Below the pieces are notes generated by a model. It saw only the letters and a list, made by a program, of their open reading frames with translations, did no database searches and was not told the DNA's origin. A stretch of DNA of 64,000 nucleotides from an uncultured Roseicyclus sp. (lineage in GTDB: Bacteria > Pseudomonadota > Alphaproteobacteria > Rhodobacterales > Rhodobacteraceae): NCBI GenBank assembly GCA_947491935.1, contig CANLLF010000004.1, positions 124,001 through 188,000 on the forward strand, in the 5' to 3' direction. The translations under genes and the position numbers were made by a program. This document shows positions 49,542 to 58,446 of the stretch, piece by piece. How positions within the stretch are numbered: position 1 is the stretch's first letter; every line of letters starts with the position of its first letter.

Positions 49542-50749
49542 GCGGCCTTCGGCTGAGCGTTGTGGTTGTCAGTGCCGGTCGCCCGGACGCCTTGCGCCGC
49601 TGCCTTCTGGGCCTCTCGCAGCTTGCAGATGCCGGGGTGGAGGTGGTTGTGGTTGCCGATGGGCCGGGCCTTGAGGCGGCCAATACGCTGCCCTTCGCCG
49701 TGGGGCTGAAGGCGTATCGTCAGGCTGCGCCCAACATTGCACGCGCGCGTAACATCGGGATCCGGGCGGCCGCCGGGGACGTGATTGCTTTTCTCGATGA
49801 CGATGCCGTGCCGGAGCCCACCTGGGGCCGCGCTATTCTGGCCGCATTCGAGGATCCCGACCTCGCCGCCGCCACCGGCCCGGTTTTGGGACGGAACGGG
49901 ATTTCGGTGCAATGGGGGCCGCTCGCGGTAAACGGTTTGGCGCAGGACAGGCCAGTCGATCCCGACGAGCCATTTACGGACGGTTTCGTGCGCAAGTTGC
50001 AGGGCACGAATATGGCCTTTCGACGGGCGACGCTCGAAGATCTGGGCGGCTTTGACGAGGGCTTTGCCTTCTATCTGGACGATACCGATATGGCGCTGCG
50101 GGTCGGACGGGCCGGATTGCGGACGCGGTGGGTGCCGGGCGCGGTGGTTCACCACGGTTTTGCGGCCAGTGTTCGGCGGAATGCCGCGCGCGTGCCGTTG
50201 AGTCTGGCGGATATCGGCACGTCTTCAACACTCTTCTTGCGCAAGCATGCCGAGCGTGCGGAGCGCGCCACCGCCTTACATGAATTGGAGGCCAGCCAAA
50301 GCGCCCGTTTGTTGCGGCTGGCGAAGGCCCGCAAGATCGATGCCCACAAGATGCGCACGCTGATGGAGACGTTGCGGGAGGGCATTAAGGCCGGGGAAGA
50401 CCGCGACAGCATCGAGCCCGGAATCGAGCCTGTACAGGGGATTTTTGAGCCTTTGAGTAACCAGCCCCCCCCCCCGACACCACGTGTTCTTTCAGGCTGG
50501 CCCCATCAGCTTGCCCGGCTCCGCGCCCAGGCCGCGGATCTGGTCAAATCTGGCCAGCCGGTCAGCTTGTTCTGTTTCGGCCCGACACCTCGCAAACACG
50601 TGGTCCGATTCGCCGATGGGGGGTGGTGGGAACAGACCGGCGGCCTTTATGGCCCATCGGATCGGGACGGTCCGCGTTTGCGATTCACCACCTATCACGC
50701 AAGATTGTCCGCGGAGCGAAGTCGCATTTCTGCCACGCGCGGTTTATAG
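49538..50749 (+). CDS. Family 2-type glycosyltransferase with poly-C tract
   Basis: The N-terminal ~250 residues form a GT-A glycosyltransferase: SVVVVSAGRPDALRRCL, ARNIGIRAAAGDVIAFLDDDA with the DxD-like metal site, and GFDEGFAFYLDDTDMALRVGRAG. A charged helical linker leads to a C-terminal part of ~90 residues that I do not recognise. The start is a TTG overlapping the kdsB stop. Eleven consecutive C bases at 50465-50475 encode four Pro at residues 310-313. Donor and acceptor are unknown. Confidence 0.85.
   Translation: MSGLRLSVVVVSAGRPDALRRCLLGLSQLADAGVEVVVVADGPGLEAANTLPFAVGLKAYRQAAPNIARARNIGIRAAAGDVIAFLDDDAVPEPTWGRAILAAFEDPDLAAATGPVLGRNGISVQWGPLAVNGLAQDRPVDPDEPFTDGFVRKLQGTNMAFRRATLEDLGGFDEGFAFYLDDTDMALRVGRAGLRTRWVPGAVVHHGFAASVRRNAARVPLSLADIGTSSTLFLRKHAERAERATALHELEASQSARLLRLAKARKIDAHKMRTLMETLREGIKAGEDRDSIEPGIEPVQGIFEPLSNQPPPPTPRVLSGWPHQLARLRAQAADLVKSGQPVSLFCFGPTPRKHVVRFADGGWWEQTGGLYGPSDRDGPRLRFTTYHARLSAERSRISATRGL
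50465..50475 (+). repeat. Homopolymeric C11 tract within a glycosyltransferase gene
   Basis: Eleven C bases interrupt the gene at codons 310-313, at the junction between its linker and C-terminal part. Tracts of this length are slippage-prone and switch surface-glycan genes in several pathogens. Here the frame is on, and both parts are read continuously. Confidence 0.7.
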
Positions 50750-50861
50750 GCTATGGGGAGAATGAAAGTTCGTTTCCCGGTGCGAGATATTTCGTTAGGG
50801 TTTAGGCCATAACAAAGAATGCGGATCGCGGTAAGACGGCACTGCGCAGACGAGGCAAGGC

Positions 50862-51755
50862 ATGAAGAAGAAAGTAACGAAGGCGATCTTTCCGGTCGCG
50901 GGTCTTGGGACCCGTTTCCTTCCGGCGACCAAGTCGATCCCGAAGGAAATCATGACGCTGGTGGATCGGCCTTTGATCCAATACGCGATTGATGAGGCGC
51001 GCGCTGCCGGTATCAAGGAGTTCATCTTCGTGACCAGCCGCGGGAAATCCGCGCTTGAAGATTACTTTGACCATTTGCCGGAGCTTGAGAACACGCTGCG
51101 CAAGAAGAAGCGGACCGATCTTCTCAAGACGCTGAAAGACACCAACATGGATAGCGGCGCGATTGCCTATATCCGGCAACACCGTGCGCTGGGCCTTGGC
51201 CATGCTGTGTGGTGCGCGCGCAGGCTTCTGTCCAATGAGCCCTTCGCCGTGATCCTGCCCGATGATGTGATCGCGGCGGAAACGCCCTGCCTGCAGCAGA
51301 TGGTCGAAGCTCATGCCGAAATCGGCGGCAACATGGTCGCGGCCATGGATGTGCCCGATGACAAGACATCGTCTTACGGGATCCTGGACATCAAGGAAGA
51401 TATGGGATCGGTCGTGTCGGTGAAGGGCATGGTCGAGAAACCGCCCATCGGCAATGCGCCCTCAAACCTGGCCGTGATTGGCCGGTACATCCTGTCACCG
51501 GACGTGATGGGCCACCTGAACCGGATCAAGACCGGGGCCGGTGGCGAAATCCAGTTGACCGATGCGATTGCGCAGGAGATCGCGGGCCCGGACAACGTGT
51601 ATGGCTATCGCTTCAAGGGTCAGCGCTTTGATTGCGGATCCAAGGCGGGCTTCTTGCAGGCCACGGTGGCGTTTGGCCTAGGCCGCGAAGACCTACGTGA
51701 TGAGTTCCGCGATTACCTGGCCGACATGATGTCGGCGCGCAGCGCGGCGCAGTGA
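50862..51755 (+). CDS. galU: UTP-glucose-1-phosphate uridylyltransferase
   Basis: GalU makes UDP-glucose, the donor for many surface polysaccharides. The 297-aa product has KAIFPVAGLGTRFLPATKSIPKE... split as FPVAGLGTRFLPATK and SIPKEIMTLVDRPLIQYA, then ALGLGHAVWCAR, VILPDDVI, EKPPIGNAPSNLAVIGRYIL and YRFKGQRFDCGSKAG. GAGGCAAGG precedes the ATG. The 112-base gap upstream probably holds a promoter. The stop overlaps the next glycosyltransferase (GTGA). Confidence 0.96.
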   Translation: MKKKVTKAIFPVAGLGTRFLPATKSIPKEIMTLVDRPLIQYAIDEARAAGIKEFIFVTSRGKSALEDYFDHLPELENTLRKKKRTDLLKTLKDTNMDSGAIAYIRQHRALGLGHAVWCARRLLSNEPFAVILPDDVIAAETPCLQQMVEAHAEIGGNMVAAMDVPDDKTSSYGILDIKEDMGSVVSVKGMVEKPPIGNAPSNLAVIGRYILSPDVMGHLNRIKTGAGGEIQLTDAIAQEIAGPDNVYGYRFKGQRFDCGSKAGFLQATVAFGLGREDLRDEFRDYLADMMSARSAAQ

Positions 51756-52996
51756 CGCCAGAAGGGCAAGGCCTCGCCCGGCTGGGCGGGCCTGTCTGGC
51801 TGGATGTGACGCGCCTTCTGACCCGCGTGGGCCGTGGGGCTTTGTCCGGCATCGACCGGGTGGAACTGGCCTATCTCGATCATCTCGTGTCCCGCGTGCC
51901 GGGCGCCCTGTTCCTGTGCAGAACGACGCGGGGCTATCTGCTGTTGGGGCCAACCGGCGCGGAACGCCTGTCTGACATGGTGCGGGGAAAGGCTTTGCCC
52001 GAACGGGCCGACATGTTTTCGGTTCTGACCTTCCGGGGCGGGGTGTGGCGACACCGGGCCGAAGGCGCCTTGCGACCGCTCGCACTTGCGCGGTGTCGGC
52101 ATGGCAAACTCACGGATCTGGTCAAGCGGGAGGGCCCGCCCCGGATCTACCTCAACACCGGCCATTCAAGCCTGACCCCGCAAACCCTGGCCGCCTTCGG
52201 CGATATACCGGTCGCTGTGCTGATCCACGATCTGATCCCGATCACCCATCCGGAGCTGGTTCCCAAGGAACAGCCGACCACGTTTTCCGCCAAGTTAGAG
52301 ACGGTTCGGCAGAATGCAGCGCTGGTCATTGCCAATTCCAGCGCCACTGCCGAGACGTTGAGCGCGCATTGGGAAGCGACCGCCCCGCCGATCATGACCG
52401 CGCCACTGGGTATCGACCTGCCGGACCGGCCCCCGCGCGACAAAGACCCGAAGATGTTTGTGATGATCGGCACCATCGAGCCGCGTAAGAACCACGACGT
52501 GATCCTTCGCGCGTGGGACCTGATGGCCGACAGCTTGGCCGATGCCGACATGCCGCACCTTCACATTATCGGCGCACCCGGATGGCATGGCGGGCCGATC
52601 CTTGATCGCATCCGGGCCCACCCGCAATACGGCACGGCGATAACCTATCACGGTCCGTTGCCGGATGGTGCGGCGTCCGGCTACCTCGCCGAGGCCTCTG
52701 CGCTGCTTTACCCGTCGCTTGCCGAGGGCCTTGGCCTGCCGCCCTTTGAAGCGGTGAGCTATGGCGCGCGACCGATATGTTCCGATCTACCGGTTCTTCG
52801 GCGCGGCCTTGGGCCACATGCCGTTTACGTGGACCCAACCGACGCTTATGCTTGGATGGAAACGATTAAACAACAACTTGCAGGTAATCTTCCGACGCCG
52901 GATGACGCCCCGCAGGTGCCGTCATGGCAGGAACACTTCGATGTGGTGGCAGAGGCTCTATTGGATGTCACCCCACGGCCCGGGCAGAAAGGTTGA
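51752..52996 (+). CDS. Family 4-type glycosyltransferase
   Basis: The 414-aa product has a GT-B fold. Its N-terminal half includes VWLDVTRLLTRVGRGALSGI, a segment common to these transferases. The C-terminal nucleotide-sugar half includes MIGTIEPRKNHDVILRAW and the E-x7-E motif in PSLAEGLGLPPFEAVSYG. The start is GTG at 51752, overlapping the galU stop. It probably adds a sugar to the surface glycan; the linkage is unknown. Confidence 0.88.
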   Translation: MTPEGQGLARLGGPVWLDVTRLLTRVGRGALSGIDRVELAYLDHLVSRVPGALFLCRTTRGYLLLGPTGAERLSDMVRGKALPERADMFSVLTFRGGVWRHRAEGALRPLALARCRHGKLTDLVKREGPPRIYLNTGHSSLTPQTLAAFGDIPVAVLIHDLIPITHPELVPKEQPTTFSAKLETVRQNAALVIANSSATAETLSAHWEATAPPIMTAPLGIDLPDRPPRDKDPKMFVMIGTIEPRKNHDVILRAWDLMADSLADADMPHLHIIGAPGWHGGPILDRIRAHPQYGTAITYHGPLPDGAASGYLAEASALLYPSLAEGLGLPPFEAVSYGARPICSDLPVLRRGLGPHAVYVDPTDAYAWMETIKQQLAGNLPTPDDAPQVPSWQEHFDVVAEALLDVTPRPGQKG

Positions 52997-52999
52997 GGG

Positions 53000-54010
53000 A
53001 TGAAAGCGATCAAGCGCTATGGTTTGCGCCTTGAACGCAAGCGATTCCTCGTGCGCGGGTGGCGAAAATCCCGTGCAGTGGAGGAAATCGCCAATCGGAC
53101 CGATGCGATCAGGGAGGGTGATATCCTGGCCTTCTGCACGCTTCGGAACGAGAAGATCCGGCTGAAATACTTTCTCGATTACTACCGCGATCGGGGCGTT
53201 GATCATTTCCTGTTCGTGGACAATGACAGCGGGGATGGCACCCGCGAATACCTGACGGAGCAGCCCGATTGTTCGGTCTGGTGGACCGATGCCAGCTACA
53301 AGCGGGCGCGGTTCGGGATGGATTGGATCAACCGCCTGCTGCGGCTTTACGGGCATAAGCATTGGTGCCTCACCGTCGATCCCGATGAATTCCTAGTCTA
53401 CCCGTTCTCTGATACGCGCCCAATCCCGGCGCTGACCGATTGGCTCGACGCGTCTTCGATCAAATCCTTCGGGGCGATGTTGCTGGATATGTATCCGAAA
53501 GGGTCCATCACCGAGCAGCCGTACCGGGACGGCCAGAACCCGTTCGAGATCGCCTGCTGGTTCGATGCCGGGAACTACGCCATCAATCGCAACTGGGATT
53601 ACGGGAATCTCTGGATTCAGGGCGGCCCTCGGGCCCGTGCGTTTTTCCCCGACAATCCGGCGCGCGCGCCTGCGCTCAACAAGATCCCGCTGGTGCGGTG
53701 GCAGAAGCACTATGCCTATGCATCCTCCACCCACATGCTGCTGCCCCGCGGCCTGAACCTCATTTACGACGAATGGGGGGGTGAGAAGGCATCGGGGGTG
53801 CTGCTTCACGCAAAATTCCTCGATACGTTCACGACCAAGGCCGCGGAGGAGCTGGAGCGGCGCCAGCATTACGCGGCCTCAGCCGAATATCGGGCCTATG
53901 CCGATGTGCTGCGCGAAAATCCGGATTTCTGGACGAAATGGTCCGAGAAATACATCAATTGGCGTCAGCTGGAGATCCTTGGCCTGATGTCCAAGGGCAA
54001 TTGGGCATGA
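53000..54010 (+). CDS. Glycosyltransferase family 2-like protein (DUF23/GT92-like layout)
   Basis: The 336-aa product has FCTLRNEKIRLKYFLDYYRDRGVD.. as its opening strand and helix, VDNDSGDGTREYL, and the acidic metal-site segment CLTVDPDEFLVYP. This is typical of the Glyco_tranf_2_4 group. It begins 3 bases after the preceding stop and ends in an ATGA overlap with the next gene. Function within the glycan pathway is inferred from context. Confidence 0.8.
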   Translation: MKAIKRYGLRLERKRFLVRGWRKSRAVEEIANRTDAIREGDILAFCTLRNEKIRLKYFLDYYRDRGVDHFLFVDNDSGDGTREYLTEQPDCSVWWTDASYKRARFGMDWINRLLRLYGHKHWCLTVDPDEFLVYPFSDTRPIPALTDWLDASSIKSFGAMLLDMYPKGSITEQPYRDGQNPFEIACWFDAGNYAINRNWDYGNLWIQGGPRARAFFPDNPARAPALNKIPLVRWQKHYAYASSTHMLLPRGLNLIYDEWGGEKASGVLLHAKFLDTFTTKAAEELERRQHYAASAEYRAYADVLRENPDFWTKWSEKYINWRQLEILGLMSKGNWA

Positions 54011-55707
54011 GCACGCTTGGCTTCATCATGATGTGCCACACGGCGCTGGATCGCGCGGCCGAGGTGGCGCGCCATTGGGCGGATCGTGACAGCCCGGTTG
54101 TGATCCATCTCGACAAGCGGGTGGAGCGCGCGCAGTTCGACTGGCTGAAGCGCGAGCTGGCTGACCTTGAAAATGTGAAGTTCTGCAAGCGGCGCAAATG
54201 CGAATGGGGCACGTGGAGCCTTGTGGAGGCCAGCCAGACAGCCAGCGAGGTGATGTTGCAGGAATTTCCGGGTGTCCGGCACGTCTACCTGGCCTCGGGC
54301 TCCTGCCTGCCGCTGCGCCCGGTCGATGAATTGCGCGCCTATCTGGCCGCCCGCCCGATGACCGATTTCATCGAAAGCGTCACGATCCGCGATGTCGACT
54401 GGACGATTGACGGGCTGAACACCGAACGCTTCCACCTCCGCTTCCCGTTTTCATGGAAGCGGCACCGGTTCCTGTTTGACCGCTACGTGGAGTTTCAGCG
54501 GCGGTTCGGGCTCAAACGCAAGACGCCCGACGGCTTGCAGCCGCATCTGGGGAGCCAGTGGTGGTGCCTGTCGCGCCAGACCCTGAGCGCCATTCTGCAT
54601 GATCGGCGTCGACGGGAGTTTGATCGGTACTTCCAGCTCGTCTGGATCCCGGACGAAAGCTATTATCAGACATTGGTGCGGAACTATTCGCGCAACATCG
54701 AGAGTCGGTCGCTTACCCTGTCCAAGTTCGATTTCCAGGGCAAACCGCATGTGTTCTACGATGATCACCTGCATCTTCTGCGGCGATCCGATTGCTTCGT
54801 GGCGCGCAAGATCTGGCCACGGGCGGATCGCCTGTACCGCACGTTCCTGAATGAAGAGAACAACAGCGCCCGCCGCGCGGAACCGACCCCCGGCAAGATC
54901 GACCGCGTCTTTGCGAAAGCGTTAGAGCGCCGGACCCGCGGGCGGCCGGGGCTTTACATGCAGAGCCGGTTTCCCAACAGCGATTGGGAAAATGGCAAGA
55001 CGGCCGCGCCCTATTCGGTGTTTCAGGGTTTTAACGACCTGTTCCGCGATTTCGAACCCTGGCTGTCTCGGCGGCTTGGCGCGCCGGTGCACGGCAACCT
55101 GTTCGATCCCAAGCGCGTGCGGTTTGCCGGCGATGCCGACACCTTCGCCGGGTGCTTGTCCGCCGCGCCGGGCCTGCGGGATCACAACCCCGAACGGTTC
55201 TTGACCAACCTGATCTGGAACACGCGGGGCGAGCGGCAGGTTTTCATGTTCGGCCCGCAGGACAATCAACGCCCCAGCCGATTTATCGCGTCGGATTCGA
55301 ATGCGCAGATTTCGGTGATCACGGGGGCCTGGGCTGTGCGGCTGTTCACCGCCAACCGGAATTTCAAGGATATCCGCACCGAGGCCGCGCGTTTGCAGCG
55401 GCGCGAGGTGGAGTTCGTGAACACGTTGCGCCATGTGCGCAGCCGTGCCGAGATCCGCATCTGGTCCCTGGCGGAATTCATCGAGGAGCCAATGGAAAAT
55501 CTGCAGCGTATCCTGGATGCGATGGATGGCGCGCAATCCAACCGGCTGACCGAGGCACCCCGCATGGCAAACCTCGAAGGGTTGCCGATGTTCCTGCAGA
55601 ACCTGAAAAACCAGGGCATGAACCCGTTCGCGGTGGGAGACTTTCCGCAAGAGGGCGTGGCGCCCTTACCCTCCGGCGCCAACAGCCGCCCCTATCTGGT
55701 GAAGTAA
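54007..55707 (+). CDS. GT14-type (core-2/I-branching) glycosyltransferase with C-terminal extension
   Basis: The 566-aa product begins MSTLGFIMMCHTALDRAAEV. Its first ~290 residues resemble family 14 transferases (beta-1,6-GlcNAc or xylosyl type): VVIHLDKRVERAQFDWL, VYLASGSCLPLRPVDEL, GSQWWCLSRQTL and PDESYYQTL. The remaining ~270 residues (from YSVFQGFNDLFRDF) form a separate domain of unknown function often attached in Rhodobacteraceae (DUF5927-like, from memory). The ATG overlaps the previous stop; the longer frame from 53938 is out-of-frame upstream sequence. Confidence 0.85.
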   Translation: MSTLGFIMMCHTALDRAAEVARHWADRDSPVVIHLDKRVERAQFDWLKRELADLENVKFCKRRKCEWGTWSLVEASQTASEVMLQEFPGVRHVYLASGSCLPLRPVDELRAYLAARPMTDFIESVTIRDVDWTIDGLNTERFHLRFPFSWKRHRFLFDRYVEFQRRFGLKRKTPDGLQPHLGSQWWCLSRQTLSAILHDRRRREFDRYFQLVWIPDESYYQTLVRNYSRNIESRSLTLSKFDFQGKPHVFYDDHLHLLRRSDCFVARKIWPRADRLYRTFLNEENNSARRAEPTPGKIDRVFAKALERRTRGRPGLYMQSRFPNSDWENGKTAAPYSVFQGFNDLFRDFEPWLSRRLGAPVHGNLFDPKRVRFAGDADTFAGCLSAAPGLRDHNPERFLTNLIWNTRGERQVFMFGPQDNQRPSRFIASDSNAQISVITGAWAVRLFTANRNFKDIRTEAARLQRREVEFVNTLRHVRSRAEIRIWSLAEFIEEPMENLQRILDAMDGAQSNRLTEAPRMANLEGLPMFLQNLKNQGMNPFAVGDFPQEGVAPLPSGANSRPYLVK

Positions 55708-55710
55708 CCC

Positions 55711-57144
55711 ATGGCTCGCCGTTTCGACGCGTTTGTTCTGTTTGCTGAAATGCGGACTGGATCGAATTATCTGGAAGACTCGTTGAATGGTTTTCCCGAC
55801 ATCAATTGCCTGGGCGAAGTCTACAATCCCACCTTTCTGGGCCACCACAACACGTTCGAGATGTTGGGCTACGACATGGACCGGCGCGAGCGGGATCCGC
55901 TGGGTCTGTTGGATACGATCCTGAAGGAAACCGACGGCCTGCCCGGGTTCCGCCTGTTTCATGACCATGATGACCGTGTGGTGGAGCGGATCTTGCCCGA
56001 TCCACGGATCGCCAAGGTGATCCTGACGCGCAATCCCCTCGACAGTTATGTCAGCCGGAAGATTGCAAGCGCCACGGGCCAATGGCGCCTGACGGATATG
56101 AAGCACGCCAGAACGGCGCAGATCCGGTTCGATCCGCCCGAGTTTTCCGATTTGCTGGACCGGCTTCTGGCATTTCAGGGCCGCTTGCGGCGGGGGCTGC
56201 AAACCAGCGGGCAGGCACCGTTTGTGATCCGGTATGAAGACATCAACGACGCCGACGTCCTGAACGGGCTTGCGGCCTTCCTTGGCTCCGATCACCGGGT
56301 TGAGAAGGCGTCGAAGAAGCTGAAAAAGCAAAACCCCAGCGCGTTGCGGGACAAGGTTGAAAACTACGACGAGATGGTTGCAGCGATCGGCGATCTGGAC
56401 CGGTTTGGATTGGAGAAATCCCCTGAGCTGGAACCGGAACGGTCCGCCCAGGTTCGGAATTTCGTGGCCCACCCGACGCTGGGTCTGCTGTTTTGCCCGA
56501 TCAAGGGCGCGCCGGAAAATGCGGTTCTGGAGTGGATGGGCGCGCTTGACGGCGTCGGCCCCGCGGCGCTGCTGCGCAAGATGAACCAGAAACAGTTGCG
56601 CCAATGGATGAAGGACCATCCGGGATTTCGCAGCTTCACGGTTCTGCGGCATCCGGTGGCGCGCGCCTACACTGCGTTCAACCGGTTCATCCTGCCCGAT
56701 GACAGGCCCGCCTATGCCGACCCGCGCAAGATCCTGCGCCAGCGCTACAAGGTGCCGATCCCGGGGAAAGCCCCCGATGAGACGTGGTCGGAAGAGGATC
56801 AGAAGGCCGCATTTCTGGGCTTCATCGGTTTCCTGAAAGGCAATCTGGACGGGCAGACCAGCGTGCGGGTGGATCAGGCCTGGGCCACGCAGACGGCGAT
56901 CCTGCAAGGCATCGCGCAGGTCGTCCTGCCGCAAGCCGTGATCCAAGAAGAACGGATGGGGGATGCACTGCCCGCGCTGGCCCGGGAGATCGGTGTGGAC
57001 GCGGTTCCGGACGTGACGGAGGAAACCCTGCCGGGGCCGTATCCGCTCAAGGCGATTTACGATGGAAAGATCGAGCAGCAGCTGATCGATGGCTATCGGC
57101 GGGACTATATCGGGTTCGGATTTCCGAGGTGGAACCGGCGTTAG
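55711..57144 (+). CDS. Two-module sulfotransferase (NodH/Stf0-like plus family 2-like)
   Basis: The 477-aa product seems to join two sulfotransferase-type modules. Module 1 (residues ~1-245) has a PAPS 5'-phosphosulfate loop FAEMRTGSNYLEDSLN and a 3'-phosphate motif ILTRNPLDSYVSRKI, like NodH/Stf0. Module 2 (~255-477) has FCPIKGAPENAVLEWMG, a degenerate 5' loop, and FTVLRHPVARAYTAFNRFI, resembling carbohydrate sulfotransferases. It would transfer sulfate from PAPS to a glycan, releasing PAP for CysQ. It is the last gene of the cluster and overlaps convergent ptsN by 4 bases. Confidence 0.8.
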   Translation: MARRFDAFVLFAEMRTGSNYLEDSLNGFPDINCLGEVYNPTFLGHHNTFEMLGYDMDRRERDPLGLLDTILKETDGLPGFRLFHDHDDRVVERILPDPRIAKVILTRNPLDSYVSRKIASATGQWRLTDMKHARTAQIRFDPPEFSDLLDRLLAFQGRLRRGLQTSGQAPFVIRYEDINDADVLNGLAAFLGSDHRVEKASKKLKKQNPSALRDKVENYDEMVAAIGDLDRFGLEKSPELEPERSAQVRNFVAHPTLGLLFCPIKGAPENAVLEWMGALDGVGPAALLRKMNQKQLRQWMKDHPGFRSFTVLRHPVARAYTAFNRFILPDDRPAYADPRKILRQRYKVPIPGKAPDETWSEEDQKAAFLGFIGFLKGNLDGQTSVRVDQAWATQTAILQGIAQVVLPQAVIQEERMGDALPALAREIGVDAVPDVTEETLPGPYPLKAIYDGKIEQQLIDGYRRDYIGFGFPRWNRR

Positions 57145-57605
57145 GCCGCCTGGGTTGCCTGGCTTTCGGTGAGCAGCGTGTAGAGCGTGACCGGATCGTT
57201 ATTGGCGCGCAGTTTCGCGCAGAGCGACGGATCCCGAAAGGTGCGCGACACAAGCGCCAGCGCCTTGAGATGGTCGACCCCGGAATCCACAGGGGCGAGC
57301 AGCGTGAAGATCAGGTCCACCGGCTGCCGGTCGGCCGCATCGAACGCGATCGGGCGGTCCAGCCGCGTGAACACGCCTTTCACGCCATCCATGTTTTCCA
57401 GGCGCGCATGGGGTAGGGCAATGCCGTTGCCCACGCCGGTGGGCCCAAGGCTTTCACGTTCCTGCAGCGCTTCGAAAATTTGGGCGGCGGGGATATCGAC
57501 CTGGGTCTCGGCCAGATCGGCAATCGCCTGCATCAACCGCTTCTTGCTGCTAACGTCGCTCACGACTTTCACGGCCTGCGGTGCAAGCAAAGTTGAGAAG
57601 TGCAT
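57141..57605 (-). CDS. ptsN: PTS IIA-like nitrogen-regulatory protein PtsN
   Basis: PtsN (EIIA-Ntr) is a phosphorylatable regulator linking nitrogen, potassium and carbon status. The 154-aa product has the active-site histidine in GNGIALPHARLENMDGV (near residue 70) and VDLIFTLLAPVDSGVDHLKAL. The ATG at 57605 was preferred to an adjacent TTG. It is encoded after hpf in the usual proteobacterial order (lpt-hpf-ptsN), with rpoN absent between lptB and hpf. Confidence 0.93.
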   Translation of the reverse strand: MHFSTLLAPQAVKVVSDVSSKKRLMQAIADLAETQVDIPAAQIFEALQERESLGPTGVGNGIALPHARLENMDGVKGVFTRLDRPIAFDAADRQPVDLIFTLLAPVDSGVDHLKALALVSRTFRDPSLCAKLRANNDPVTLYTLLTESQATQAA

Positions 57606-57626
57606 CAAACAAGTCCCCTATTCGCG

Positions 57627-57660
57627 CGTGCCGCGCCGGATAAGCACCCGATGCGGCACG
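57627..57660 (-). promoter_or_regulatory. Hairpin between hpf and ptsN
   Basis: CGTGCCGC and GCGGCACG are perfect 8-bp arms around an 18-base loop in the 72-base spacer. There is no U-tract. It is a possible attenuator or mRNA-stability element. Confidence 0.35.
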
Positions 57661-57677
57661 GGTCCGTTCAGGTCAGG

Positions 57678-58256
57678 TCATTCACTTTTTGCCGGATCGA
57701 TCCAGCCCACATTGCCGTCATCGCGGCGGTAGACCACATTCACCCGGTCGTGCCCCTCGTTGCGAAACACCAGAAGCGGCGCTCCGGCAATCTCCATCTG
57801 CATCACCGCTTCCCCGACGGACAGGGATGGAATGCGTGTTTCCATCTCGGCCACGATGATGGGCTGGAGACTTTCGGGTTCGGCGTCGTCTTCGGTCACC
57901 TCAGACGAGGCCAGGATATAGGAGGAGCCGCCATAGACATCAATGGGCTGCGCGCGGTCGCGGTGGTGATCCTTCAGGCGGCGCTTGTAGCGGCGCAACT
58001 GCTTTTCCAGCTTCTCGGCGGTCGTCTCGAACGCGGCATAGATTTCGTGGGCATGGCCCTTGGCCGAGGCGGTCAGTCCGGTGGACAGATGAACGGTGGT
58101 TTCACAAACGAATTCGGAACCGGATCTGGAGAAGACGATTGTCGCATCGGTCGGCCGTTCCGCGTATTTTTCGGCGATGCTCCCAAGATTATCCTGCACG
58201 TGGGTTTGTAGGGATTGCCCGATTTCGATCTGTTTTCCGCTGATCTGATACCGCAT
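57678..58256 (-). CDS. hpf: Ribosome hibernation promoting factor, long form
   Basis: Long HPF dimerises 70S ribosomes into 100S particles in stationary phase. The 192-aa product has an N-terminal S30AE domain (RYQISGKQIEIGQSLQTHV; LEKQLRRYKRRLKDHH), a variable acidic linker, and the C-terminal dimerisation domain with MSVGEAVMQMEIAG-like sequence LSVGEAVMQMEIAGAPLLVF. The ATG follows GGAGG. A 190-base gap upstream (58257-58446) has no visible gene and probably holds the promoter. Confidence 0.94.
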   Translation of the reverse strand: MRYQISGKQIEIGQSLQTHVQDNLGSIAEKYAERPTDATIVFSRSGSEFVCETTVHLSTGLTASAKGHAHEIYAAFETTAEKLEKQLRRYKRRLKDHHRDRAQPIDVYGGSSYILASSEVTEDDAEPESLQPIIVAEMETRIPSLSVGEAVMQMEIAGAPLLVFRNEGHDRVNVVYRRDDGNVGWIDPAKSE

Positions 58257-58446
58257 GAAACCTCCGGGATTATGGATGCACGGCGCGTTGGCCGTAACGG
58301 GGGACGTGTTGTTTTTGGATGTAGACGATCAGGCGCCGGGTCAGGCGGGCGGACCGCTTGCCGGGCGAGGCCATCAGGGATGAAGCATACGCAACCATCG
58401 GGTGTATTTGGCGACGAGTCGGCACTCCGTGTCAACGTAAAGAGCG

